Below are positions 35,311-43,675 of a DNA stretch of 50,079 bases, one piece after another. The notes below the pieces were generated by a model that was not told where the DNA came from, did not search any database, and worked only from the letters and a program-made list of their open reading frames with translations. Position 1 is the first letter of the stretch. Every line of letters starts with the position of its first letter. This DNA is from Spirochaetota bacterium (GTDB lineage Bacteria; Spirochaetota; Spirochaetia; Treponematales; Rectinemataceae): positions 1 through 50,079 of the forward strand of contig JAPLSO010000043.1 in assembly GCA_026398595.1 (NCBI GenBank). Reading direction: 5' to 3'. Made by a program: the position numbers and the translations under genes.

Positions 35311-36225
35311 ATGACGAAGAGGGAAGAATACGCATATTTGTCGGGTATAATCGCACCTGTCGTTACTCCGTTCACTGATGGCGGAGCACTCGATGAGGAC
35401 GCATTCCGAGCCCAGGCTAAATTCATAATGAATGCGGGTGTTCAAGGTATAAGTCCCGGAGGTTCCACGGGTGAGGGTTGCGCCATTCACGATGAAGAAC
35501 GCGTCCGGATGATCGAAATCATCAAGGAAGAAAACGACAGGAATATCCCGATAGTGGCGGGTATAATCCGTCACTCGACGCGCGACGCCCTAAAGGCAGG
35601 GCTCGAATGCAGGAAAGCAGGCGCTTCCGCGCTGATGGTGACCCCGATTCAGTATCTCGGCGGTACCGATATGGATGGCAACTATCGCTATTACCAGGCA
35701 ATTTCAGATGTGGTTCAGATGCCGGTAATTATCTATAACGTAGTCCCCCAGAATATCGTTTCGCCTGAGTCCGCATACGAAATGCTTCGTGGAATTGAAT
35801 ATCTGCTAGGCATCAAGCAGAGCACAGGCGGTGTTCACAGCTTCATGGCGATGCAGCAGAAATGCGGCAGGGAAGGAATGATCTATGCAGCGACGGACGA
35901 ACTTCCCTACACTACCTATGAAATGGGGGCGGATGGCGAGATAGCCGCGATACTCGGACTCTTCCCGGAACTGAGCGTTAAAATCTGGAATCTTTACAAA
36001 CAAGGGAAAGCAGAAGAAGGGATCAGGCTGCAAAGACTTGTGTACAATGTCTGGATGAGTATTACAGGTTCGCAGTTCCCGAGGCGGCTTAAAGCGGCTC
36101 TCGATTGCATAGGGCGGGGATGCGGGGGCGCACTAGCTCCGCTGGGATATGCATCAGAGACGGAATATACCCAGATCAGGAATGCGCTCAAGCCTTATTT
36201 CGAGTATGAGAAAGGTGAAAAGTGA
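35311..36225 (+). CDS. DapA/NAL-family aldolase-type lyase (second copy)
   Basis: A 304-residue family member with Tyr142 in IIYNVVPQN and the Schiff-base Lys169 in LGIKQSTGG. The glycine loop is SPGGSTGEGCA. The ATG at 35311 was chosen because GAGAGG precedes it; an earlier in-frame ATG at 35284 lacks a ribosome site. It is clearly different from the copy at 29627, so the two likely act on different intermediates or stereoisomers. Last enzyme gene before the GntR regulator. Confidence 0.85.
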   Translation: MTKREEYAYLSGIIAPVVTPFTDGGALDEDAFRAQAKFIMNAGVQGISPGGSTGEGCAIHDEERVRMIEIIKEENDRNIPIVAGIIRHSTRDALKAGLECRKAGASALMVTPIQYLGGTDMDGNYRYYQAISDVVQMPVIIYNVVPQNIVSPESAYEMLRGIEYLLGIKQSTGGVHSFMAMQQKCGREGMIYAATDELPYTTYEMGADGEIAAILGLFPELSVKIWNLYKQGKAEEGIRLQRLVYNVWMSITGSQFPRRLKAALDCIGRGCGGALAPLGYASETEYTQIRNALKPYFEYEKGEK

Positions 36226-36340
36226 TAATCGTCCAAGAATTTCCGGCCAAGTGAGCAAGAGGCGCGAAATGTAATCGCCGCAACTGCGACCGGTGAAGCA
36301 GCGCAGGGTGATAGCATAAGCAAAGGAAGGTTTGGCAAAG

Positions 36341-37039
36341 ATGGAAAAAAGCAGTCAATCGTCATGCCAAAGAGTATTCAAATACCTCGAGAAGATGATA
36401 ACAGAAGGCAAAGTCAAAATTGGCGAAAAACTCCCCACTGAGCTTGCGCTATGTAAGCAGTATGGCGTTGGGCGTTCGACCGTGCGCGAGGCTGCGCGAA
36501 TACTTCATGCGAATGGCTACGTTAAAACAAAACGCGGAAGCGGAACGTATGTCATTTCACAGACAGGTAACAATTCTCAGACAATCGGGAACTGGCTGAT
36601 CGATAACAAGGAGAAACTTCACGATTATATGGATGTGCGCCTTGCCATTGAGTTGCTTTCGGTGCGCCTGTTTATCCAAAAGGACGATGATAAGAAGCTT
36701 GAAAGAATCGATGCGGCTGAAAAGGAGTTTGAATATGCCGTCATGGGGGATGATATCGACCGGATAAGCAAACTCGATGAGGAGTTCCACAAGGAAATCG
36801 TAAAAGGAACCGGGAACGATCTCCTAACCAGCATCAATGAGCTGCTTGCAAACTCATTCAAGGAATACCGTCGGTCGACCTTCGCGAACAAGGGTAACCG
36901 TTCTGCCGCCATAATCGGACATCAGAAGATTCTCAATGCGATAAAGCGCCGAGACACAAACGATGCTGTTTATAGCATGCAAGAGCATCTGAATATATCA
37001 GTTGAAAACGCTTTATGGCTGGTCAATTCCCGGAGTTGA
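36341..37039 (+). CDS. GntR-family regulator, FadR subgroup
   Basis: A 232-residue regulator. Seen: winged helix (GEKLPTELALCKQYGVGRSTVREAA) and FCD-type effector domain (DYMDVRLAIELLSVRLF, LDEEFHKEIVKGTGN, IGHQKILNAI). AAGGAAGG (36323-36330) suits the ATG at 36341 and not an in-frame TTG at 36332. It probably controls the DapA-like/Liv operon through the TGT-N3-ACA site at 29587-29595 and responds to the imported acid or a breakdown product. Confidence 0.85.
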   Translation: MEKSSQSSCQRVFKYLEKMITEGKVKIGEKLPTELALCKQYGVGRSTVREAARILHANGYVKTKRGSGTYVISQTGNNSQTIGNWLIDNKEKLHDYMDVRLAIELLSVRLFIQKDDDKKLERIDAAEKEFEYAVMGDDIDRISKLDEEFHKEIVKGTGNDLLTSINELLANSFKEYRRSTFANKGNRSAAIIGHQKILNAIKRRDTNDAVYSMQEHLNISVENALWLVNSRS

Positions 37040-37140
37040 CGTAGGTATAGTTCTAGGATTTGCATCCTTGGGGAAATCATGTGTCAGCTGGGATATCCTG
37101 GTTTACGTTGTCATCTCCGCATCTCCAGATTTACTCCAAA

Positions 37141-38205
37141 TCAATATATTTGCTTGCCCAGCCAATCAAAGGCATCTTCCTGCATCTCTTCCGTGAACGA
37201 GTGGCGTACCGGATAGAAATCACCCCGATAGACAGCTCCCCGTTCACGATACTGGGCGGCGATTGCCTCATGCGCCTTTCGCATCCCTTCCGGCGTGAAG
37301 AGCTGATCTTGGCTGCAATACTGAATATAGAGCGGTTTTGGAGAACCTATTATAGCCAGCCCGGGCCAATCGCATTCCTTTGCCAGATCTTGTGGAAAAA
37401 ACATCCACGAATGTGGAGCGATATGGCTGTCGATCATCGATGCGTAGGTGGCCATCGCTCCCACGGAAACAGTGGCGCGCAGCTGTGGCGATGTCGCATG
37501 GAGGTAGATGGCGCGGGCGCCGCCCCCCGAGAGTCCAATGCATGAGACCGGTCCGGATATCTCGGGAAGGCTCCAGGCGACCGCCAGGGCGACCCGGTCA
37601 TCGAAATTGAGCAAACCCGCAAGAGTCGTGCCCAAAAGACTCAGGTATTTGGACAGCACCATCGATTCATGCATCACGGCCAATCGCTCATAGTCATCTG
37701 TTCCCAAGACTTCCCGGAGTCGATTCGGGATCATCTCATACGTGAAGCGCCTTGAGCCCCACAGGAAGCAGTCGAAGGCGAGCACCGCGAATCCGCGCTT
37801 CGCAAGCTCATTCGCGGGGGCCCGGTTCCCGTACTCCCACCGCCCCACCCATCGCAGCCGCGGCGGCAATTCCCCCGCCCCGTCGACAACCTTCTCCTTC
37901 CCGAATTCCTTGACGTCGTCGTGGCTGTGCAGGAAAAGCGCGCCCGGCAAGGGTCTGGTGGTCCCTTCAGGAACAAGCAGGAGCGCTTCGGTCCGGGGTC
38001 CCCATCCGACGCTCCAACTCATCGCGCTGATCGTCACACCCTCAAAATTCCAGCTCTTGCCGCGAATCAGAGCCACGTCATCTGGAATTTCTGGAAGGTT
38101 TCCAAAGCGCTTCAGCAATCCTGCGCCGTCTGTTGCCGGGGATATCGGAGGCGCAAAATCAAGAGCAGCAGGAAGATCCGAAAAGGTCCCTAAATCCGTT
38201 TTCAT
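37141..38205 (-). CDS. Alpha/beta hydrolase (acetylxylan-esterase/dienelactone-hydrolase-like)
   Basis: A 354-residue cytoplasmic hydrolase with no signal peptide. Seen: PGALFLHSHDD (oxyanion region), the nucleophile elbow GLSGGG, Asp in YCSQDQLFTPEG and a late His in PVRHSFTEE, giving a full triad in normal order. On the reverse strand AGGAG ends nine bases before the ATG at 38205; the ATG at 38211 is too close to it. The substrate is unknown; esters or lactones of carbohydrates are typical. Convergent with the GntR gene. Confidence 0.8.
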   Translation of the reverse strand: MKTDLGTFSDLPAALDFAPPISPATDGAGLLKRFGNLPEIPDDVALIRGKSWNFEGVTISAMSWSVGWGPRTEALLLVPEGTTRPLPGALFLHSHDDVKEFGKEKVVDGAGELPPRLRWVGRWEYGNRAPANELAKRGFAVLAFDCFLWGSRRFTYEMIPNRLREVLGTDDYERLAVMHESMVLSKYLSLLGTTLAGLLNFDDRVALAVAWSLPEISGPVSCIGLSGGGARAIYLHATSPQLRATVSVGAMATYASMIDSHIAPHSWMFFPQDLAKECDWPGLAIIGSPKPLYIQYCSQDQLFTPEGMRKAHEAIAAQYRERGAVYRGDFYPVRHSFTEEMQEDAFDWLGKQIY

Positions 38206-38299
38206 AGCCATAGTCTCCTGTCGGGCGGTTTCTCCGACGGCCCAGTTCGAAGGTGCCGAGCGGGCCCCGCGCGAAACGAGGACGCGGGCCCGATCCGTT

Positions 38300-38345
38300 G
38301 CGGCGACAGTGAATTCGGCGTCATCGACAAGTCCGCGCAGCCGAG
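38300..38345 (-). other. Short sequence resembling the end of the LeuA-like remnant
   Basis: The reverse strand reads RGLVDDAEFTVAA, close to RGLVNDAEFTAIVAA in the remnant at 24185-24340. The DNA matches over about 40 bases with a 6-base gap and in the same orientation. It lies just upstream of the hydrolase gene, with a stop codon directly before the match. Possibly a second scar of the same rearrangement; short enough to be doubtful. Confidence 0.3.
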
Positions 38346-38402
38346 GTCTCTTTCATCTATGCAAAGCCTTGCTTTTCCGGCCCATGATAGTACGCTTCCT
38401 CT

Positions 38403-39983
38403 ATGAACGTATATGAAGGCTCCATCGTCACCTGTGATGCTCTCGGGACGGTCGCCCGGTTTCTCGTGGAGGACGGCGGCAGGATCGTTTTCGTGGGCGA
38501 TACCCTGCCTCGGGAGTACAGCGAGGCACCAAGGGAACGGCTTGGCGAAAATGCCCTGCTTCCGGCCTTCGGGGACACGCATATCCACTTTCTGTCCTAC
38601 GCCTTCTTCTCCGCGGGACTCGACGTGCGCGCCGCCCGGACCATCGCCGATACCCAGGCTGCAATCGCCGACTTCGTCCGGGAGCGTTCGCCCTCCTTCG
38701 TCATCGGCTTCGGCGCCTCGGCGCACAGTGTCGCGGAGAGACGGCTCCTTACGAGGGAGGACATCGACGCTGTCTGTTCGGATCGGCCGGCCTTCATCGC
38801 CAAATACGACGGACACGCCGGTGTCGCCAATTCCGCCCTCATCGCCCTGGTGGTCGGAAAGCTCGGGAAGCTGCGGGGATTCGACGCCGTTTCGGGGCTC
38901 ATGACCCAGGAGGCCTTCTTCCGCGTGACCGATGTGGTTACCGGCAAGATTTCCCTCCCCGCGACCCTCGGCAACATGCTCTCCGGCATAGATGCCCTCG
39001 CTGGCTATGGCATCGGCCTGGTACATTCCGTGACCGGCATAGGTTTCCCCGCCGATATGGACGTCACGCTCGAGAGCCTGTTCGCCCGCGGACTTAAGAA
39101 TCCGCTCGCCTACCGCATCTTCTTCCAGACTATGGACGTAGGCAAGGTCCTGAAGCGCAAGCTTCCGAGGATAGGCGGCTGCTTCGCCACGGCGCTCGAC
39201 GGTTGCTTCGGAAGTGTCGACGCGGCGTTGCTCGAGCCCTACGAGGCGGCCGCGGCTCTGCCGCCCGAGTCGTGCAAGGGCGTGCTCTACTATCCTGATG
39301 AAAGGGTGAAGGCCTTCTGCAAGGAGGCGAACCGCAGCGGCCTCCAGATCGAGATGCACGTCATCGGCGACGCGGCCTTCGATCAGGCCCTTTCGGCCAT
39401 CGCGGCCGCCCTAGCCGACTTTCCCCGCGAGGATCACCGCCACACCATCATCCATGCCTGCCTGCCGACGAGGCACGGCTTGGAGACTTGCGCGAAACTC
39501 GGCATCCATATAGCGGTCCAGCCTGCCTTCCTCCAGTGGGAACAGGAACCCCTCGAATATATAGAGTCGATATTAGGCCAACGGGCCTTCGGGATATCAC
39601 CACTGCGGACGATGGTCGACATGGGCATCGAGCTCTCGGGAGGGTCGGACGCTCCCTGCACGGTGCCGAATCCAATCGATGGCATCTGGGGGGCATGCAA
39701 TCACTATGTACCCGGCCAGTCCCTTTCCGTCCAGGAGGCGCTCAACCTGTATACGCGCAACGCCGCGCGAGGTTCCTTCGACGAAAAGGAGCGAGGCAGC
39801 CTCGAGGCGGGAAAGGTGGCTGACATGATCGTTCTAAATCGCGACCCGCTTTCCCTTGAACCGGGCGATCTACGTTCGCTTCAGGTTGAGCGCCTGCTTC
39901 TTCAGGGAAAGCCCTATAAAGCCGGACAGGGACGGATCGCCCTTCTTTCCCGCGCTTTCTTGAATGGGGGAAAGGGCATTTAG
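38403..39983 (+). CDS. YtcJ-like amidohydrolase
   Basis: A 526-residue metal-dependent hydrolase of the amidohydrolase superfamily, about the usual length for the YtcJ group. Seen: GDTHIHFLS (HxH metal ligands), the likely carboxylated-lysine region around FIAKYDGHAG, EMHVIGDAAFDQAL (metal His), HACLPTRHG, and the metal Asp in LSGGSDAPC. The C-terminus is typical (GSLEAGKVADMIVLNRDP). No clear ribosome binding site is seen before the ATG. Hydrolyses amide or cyclic amide bonds; substrate unknown. The EamA exporter gene follows closely. Confidence 0.85.
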   Translation: MNVYEGSIVTCDALGTVARFLVEDGGRIVFVGDTLPREYSEAPRERLGENALLPAFGDTHIHFLSYAFFSAGLDVRAARTIADTQAAIADFVRERSPSFVIGFGASAHSVAERRLLTREDIDAVCSDRPAFIAKYDGHAGVANSALIALVVGKLGKLRGFDAVSGLMTQEAFFRVTDVVTGKISLPATLGNMLSGIDALAGYGIGLVHSVTGIGFPADMDVTLESLFARGLKNPLAYRIFFQTMDVGKVLKRKLPRIGGCFATALDGCFGSVDAALLEPYEAAAALPPESCKGVLYYPDERVKAFCKEANRSGLQIEMHVIGDAAFDQALSAIAAALADFPREDHRHTIIHACLPTRHGLETCAKLGIHIAVQPAFLQWEQEPLEYIESILGQRAFGISPLRTMVDMGIELSGGSDAPCTVPNPIDGIWGACNHYVPGQSLSVQEALNLYTRNAARGSFDEKERGSLEAGKVADMIVLNRDPLSLEPGDLRSLQVERLLLQGKPYKAGQGRIALLSRAFLNGGKGI

Positions 39984-39990
39984 CCGAATT

Positions 39991-40842
39991 ATGGTAAAAC
40001 GACTATTTAGCGGACAGACAGCCCTTCTGACAGCCGCGACCAGTTTTGCGATAACTTCGCTTTTCGTGAAACTCGCTTCACGGTATTACTCTGGACTCTT
40101 TATTTCCGCTTCCCGCTTTGCGATCGGCATCGTCCTCTGTGCGGCGATGATCGTTGCAAGAAAACCTCGTCTAGAGCGATCTACACTTGCGATGGTTCTC
40201 TTAAGGGGAGGCCTCGGAGTGGTTTCGATGGCCGCCACGTACATCGCGATCAGCCTTACCGGTCCAGGAAGGGCCATACTCCTTACCAATATCTATCCGG
40301 TCTTCGTGGGGATATCCGGGGCCCTGTTCTTCAAGGAAAAAATGTCACCCAAGATACTCGCAAGTCTGGTTCTCTGCACAATCGGCGCGGTCTTTGTCGT
40401 CCGTGACAAGAGTGGCGCATCCTTCTTGGGGGACATAGTCGCCCTCGTCGGAGCGGTGACGGCTGGAATATCGGTAAATATTGTAAGGAAGGCTTCGGTC
40501 GCGGGCGTCGATCCATTCATCCTGTACCTGGCGCCCTGCGTTTTCGGGCTCGGGCTCTTCGCGGTCGCGCCTCTGCCTTCAAGCGCGGGAACCCCCGTTG
40601 GCATGCTTCTTCTTTTCGGCGTAGGAGCTGGCGCCTTCCTGGCGCAGGCTCTTATGACGTATGGCTACAAGACCGTGCCCGCGAACAAGGGGAGCATTTC
40701 ATTTTATTGGGAGACAGCCCTCACCGTCGCGCTCGGGGCGATCTTTGCCGGCGAGACGCTGAATATGATGTTTCTGGCCGGTCTTTGCTTCATTCTCCTC
40801 GGTCTTTGGGTAAATCGCAGCCCTGCCCTGGATCGCCGATAG
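39991..40842 (+). CDS. EamA/DMT-family transporter
   Basis: A 283-residue membrane protein with ten predicted membrane segments in two EamA repeats. Seen: TSLFVKLASRYYSGLFISASRF at the start of repeat 1 and VALVGAVTAGISVNIVRKAS at the start of repeat 2. Members export amino acids or other metabolites. ATG 39991 is just after the amidohydrolase stop; an in-frame start at 39964 would overlap that gene. Probably an exporter for the amidohydrolase product, by position only. Confidence 0.85.
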   Translation: MVKRLFSGQTALLTAATSFAITSLFVKLASRYYSGLFISASRFAIGIVLCAAMIVARKPRLERSTLAMVLLRGGLGVVSMAATYIAISLTGPGRAILLTNIYPVFVGISGALFFKEKMSPKILASLVLCTIGAVFVVRDKSGASFLGDIVALVGAVTAGISVNIVRKASVAGVDPFILYLAPCVFGLGLFAVAPLPSSAGTPVGMLLLFGVGAGAFLAQALMTYGYKTVPANKGSISFYWETALTVALGAIFAGETLNMMFLAGLCFILLGLWVNRSPALDRR

Positions 40843-40957
40843 TTGCCTCAGTGGCCTGATTCAGGTATGGCAGAGCCAAAAATTCTTGGCACAGAGTCCT
40901 TCTCAATTCAGTATATTGTTCCAGAGTGATCATGTTGCTATCAAAGGAAACTGCGGA

Positions 40958-41902
40958 ATGGAATACAAAGATTATTACAAGATCCTTGGCGTTGAGAAAG
41001 CCGTTGGGAAAGATGAACTCAAGAAGCAGTACCGAAAATTGGCGCGCAGGTATCATCCCGATGTCAACAAGACCGACAAGGATGCGGCGGCCAAGTTCAG
41101 CGATATCAGTGAAGCATATAATGTCCTTATTGACGATGATAAGCGCGGCAAATACGACACTCTTGGAATGGACTGGGAGCAGCATCAAAACGCGGGACAG
41201 GCTGATGGCTTCGACTGGTCGAAGTATGCTTCACCCGGCAACGGAAAAGAAGGCGAGCGTACCGCGAGGTGGGAAGATCTTTTTGGCATGGGTTCGGGCA
41301 CATCCGATTTTTTCAAGACGATTTTTGGCCAGGAATTCAGAGGTCGGGAAGGTACTCAATTCGCCCGCAAAGGGCAGGATTTGAGTGCCGAACTCACCTT
41401 GAGCCTGAAGGATGCTTATGAAGGCGGTACCAAAATCATCTCGGTGGGCGCCAACAAGATTCGGATCAAGCTTCTGCCGGGAATATGGGATCGACAGAGG
41501 ATCAAGATAGACGGGAAAGGATTGCCGGGGTCCAAGGGAGCCGATAATGGGGATCTCTTCATTACGTTTCTTCTCAAGCCCGATCCGGAATACCGGCTTG
41601 ATGGCGTCGACCTCTTCAAGGATATTCCCTTGAGCATCTATTCCGCCCTCCTCGGGACCAATCTGGTGGTTCAGACAATTTCAGGCAAATTCGAACTCAA
41701 GGTCCCACCCGAAACCAAGAACGGAACGGTTTTCAGATTGAAGGGGCGAGGGTTCCCTGTCTATGGTAAGTCCGGAAGCCATGGAGATCTCTTCCTGAAA
41801 ATAGCGCTGAAGCTGCCCGAGAACTTGACCGAACGGGAAAAGGCTCTCTTTCGGGAACTGGCTGGCATCAGACAGGAACAGGTCGGGGGGGGAGTAAAAT
41901 GA
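40958..41902 (+). CDS. cbpA: DnaJ-class co-chaperone CbpA
   Basis: A 314-residue J-domain protein. Seen: N-terminal J domain with YYKILGVEKAVGKDELKKQY and the HPD motif in RYHPDVNK that stimulates DnaK; a Gly-containing linker; then the DnaJ C-terminal substrate-binding domain (QDLSAELTLSLKDAYEGG, GDLFITFLLKPDPEYR). There is no Cys-rich zinc domain, so it is CbpA-type and not DnaJ. ATG 40958 starts the J domain; upstream in-frame starts add unrelated residues. Overlaps cbpM by ATGA. Confidence 0.92.
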   Translation: MEYKDYYKILGVEKAVGKDELKKQYRKLARRYHPDVNKTDKDAAAKFSDISEAYNVLIDDDKRGKYDTLGMDWEQHQNAGQADGFDWSKYASPGNGKEGERTARWEDLFGMGSGTSDFFKTIFGQEFRGREGTQFARKGQDLSAELTLSLKDAYEGGTKIISVGANKIRIKLLPGIWDRQRIKIDGKGLPGSKGADNGDLFITFLLKPDPEYRLDGVDLFKDIPLSIYSALLGTNLVVQTISGKFELKVPPETKNGTVFRLKGRGFPVYGKSGSHGDLFLKIALKLPENLTEREKALFRELAGIRQEQVGGGVK

Positions 41903-42255
41903 CAACTCGAAACTTGATAACACTGGATCAGGTCAGCGAATACTTTCATATCGAAATGGATATTATCAGCGACTTTGCCGACTTCGGCCTCTTTCCTACA
42001 ATTCGCTTCGATGGGGAAATTGGAATCGAACTACAGAATGTTGACAACTTGGCGGAAATAATCTGTCTGTATCAGGCGCTAGGGATCAATAAGGAAGGCA
42101 TAGAAGTTATCCGCAGCCTGCGGGAGCGAATCTCCGGGCTCAAGGACGAAGTTGAGCGTTTGCGGAACACTGTGGAAAGGCTGGAATGCCATTTGGAAAG
42201 CGAAAATCCAGAGCTGCTCAGGCGCCGAGGACTATTGATAGATATCAACAATTGA
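41899..42255 (+). CDS. cbpM: CbpM-like chaperone modulator
   Basis: A 118-residue MerR-like protein: a short helical N-terminal part (ITLDQVSEYFHIEMDIISDFADFGL) followed by a coiled coil (SGLKDEVERLRNTVERLE). CbpM binds the J domain of CbpA and inhibits it; the overlap with cbpA supports this. No further gene follows for about 540 bases. Confidence 0.8.
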   Translation: MTTRNLITLDQVSEYFHIEMDIISDFADFGLFPTIRFDGEIGIELQNVDNLAEIICLYQALGINKEGIEVIRSLRERISGLKDEVERLRNTVERLECHLESENPELLRRRGLLIDINN

Positions 42256-42797
42256 GCGAGTGCCTGGCTATTGCTGAATCCAGTTTGGGAATGCCGGTCA
42301 GTACCATTCTACGTCTTTAGTTGAATAACAGCCTCGCCGCTCTCTGAATTCTCACCATACAGGCTGCTTTTAACCGATCCTGCCCAATATGCGGTACATG
42401 AATCCCTAAGCAACAACAGTCCGGTGACGATATCGGTACAGCCGGCATGGGAAAAGATCGAACCCAGGAATGGCCATCGAGAAGCGTTGGGGAAGAAAAG
42501 AATATCAAGCTTTGCCGTGACAATTCGCGATAATACAAATAGAAATATAAAAATTCCGCGGTATTCATGAGCCCTATGGTCATCTTCCCCCATGGATCGG
42601 CGAGAAAGACCAGTTTTTTAATCCCAGCAGCCATATAATGAACCCGACAAGCATGGCGGATGGAAAATGAGATCTATTGAGACGGATAATGCTGTTCTGA
42701 TCCTTTACGGCAGTCCAGCGAAGTATCCTTTCAGCCCATATCTAATAATCCGGTAATATGCTACAGTATAGTAAACATCAGTTGGGAAGGAGATCAG
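42256..42797. other. Non-coding region, 542 bp
   Basis: No gene I can support. Reverse-strand open frames of about 95-105 codons exist at 42309-42634 but lack a ribosome site and recognisable content. The last 60 bases are AT-rich and probably hold the promoter of the small gene at 42798. Confidence 0.4.
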
Positions 42798-43061
42798 ATG
42801 CAGGTAAATTTTTCACTGATTCATGGGTATGACAGTTCAAACACGCATTGGTTTGTAGTGTTCAATTCTGCATATGATAAAGATTCAATACTTGGTATCC
42901 CTGAATTCAAGTCCAAGCAGATCACCTTGGAATCTCACCCTATGGCAGCCCTGACTCCAGATCAAAAGCTTGTCGGCATAGACGCAAACAAGGCATTTCA
43001 CACCGTCAAAACGCATGGATATTATATCGCCGGCTCAAAAATCGAAGTCACTGGAATGTAA
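42798..43061 (+). CDS. Small hypothetical protein, 87 residues
   Basis: Unrecognised. It has a strong ribosome site (GGGAAGGAGATCAG before the ATG) and a balanced soluble composition, with no signal peptide, membrane segment or cysteine. The first third is aromatic and Ser/Asn-rich (NTHWFVVFNSAY), the middle is Pro-containing (HPMAALTPDQKLVG). It stands alone between cbpM and the hgc operon. Function unknown. Confidence 0.6.
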   Translation: MQVNFSLIHGYDSSNTHWFVVFNSAYDKDSILGIPEFKSKQITLESHPMAALTPDQKLVGIDANKAFHTVKTHGYYIAGSKIEVTGM

Positions 43062-43124
43062 TCGGAAAGCATGCAGATCGACGGCGACACATGATTCCTG
43101 GAGTGCCATTTGCAACAATTGTGC

Positions 43125-43182
43125 CTGACATTTGATGTAATATACATATATACTCGATCCAGCATCTAAACTTTGGTGCTGG
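43125..43182 (+). promoter_or_regulatory. Promoter and dyad ahead of marR-hgcA-hgcB
   Basis: CTGACA (43125-43130), 16 bases, TATATA (43147-43152). An inverted repeat CCAGCA (43159-43164) / TGCTGG (43177-43182) begins at the expected transcription start and ends just before the MarR ribosome site (TGGAG). It could be the MarR operator or an RNA hairpin hiding the ribosome site. Confidence 0.5.
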
Positions 43183-43189
43183 AGTATCC

Positions 43190-43675
43190 ATGTCCAATTC
43201 TTCAATCCGGAATTTTCGCAAAGGGCTCAGGGTTTTGGAGCGTCAAGTTGAACTCGCTCTTATAACCCAGACAGAGTGCTGCGGCGTAACGCCCGCGCAG
43301 TGCCATCTCCTTTTTGAAGTTGAAGATGCCGGCGAGGCGAGCGTCGGCGACCTGGCTTCTTCGCTCGAACTTGACGCTTCAACCCTATCCCGTACGGTGG
43401 ACGGCCTCGTCAAGGCGGGGCTGCTCGCGCGAAGGGAGGATCCGGCCAATCGAAGGCGTCAGCTTGTCTGCCTGACTGCTTCGGGGCGTGAGAAGGTCGA
43501 CTACATCAACGATCTCTGCGATCGGTATTACGAAGGTCTCCTTGCCGCGCTCCCTACGGGTGAAGCCGGGACTATCCTTGAAGCCCTGCCCCTGTTCGTC
43601 AAGGCCATGCGAGCCTGGAGGCTTGAGGGAGGATCGGGGATCTGCTGCCCGGGATCGAAAGAGGCTATAGCATGA
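43190..43675 (+). CDS. MarR-family regulator of the hgc operon, cysteine-rich
   Basis: A 161-residue MarR winged-helix protein. Seen: SVGDLASSLELDASTLSRTVDGLVKAGLL (recognition helix) and the wing RREDPANRRRQLVCL. Cysteines cluster in the N-terminal helical part (TECCGVTPAQC) and near the C-terminus (GICCPGS); both CC pairs could bind Hg(II), As(III) or act as redox switches. It overlaps hgcA by ATGA, so it is certainly cotranscribed with it. It probably represses its own operon through the dyad at 43159-43182. The metal response is inferred. Confidence 0.82.
   Translation: MSNSSIRNFRKGLRVLERQVELALITQTECCGVTPAQCHLLFEVEDAGEASVGDLASSLELDASTLSRTVDGLVKAGLLARREDPANRRRQLVCLTASGREKVDYINDLCDRYYEGLLAALPTGEAGTILEALPLFVKAMRAWRLEGGSGICCPGSKEAIA

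Noticed and set aside
40886-40957. N-terminal extension of CbpA
   Set aside because: The open frame allows 24 more residues, but the J domain starts at the ATG at 40958 and the extension matches nothing in the family.
42309-42634. Two overlapping reverse-strand frames of 94 and 105 codons
   Set aside because: No ribosome site, overlapping each other, no recognisable motifs.
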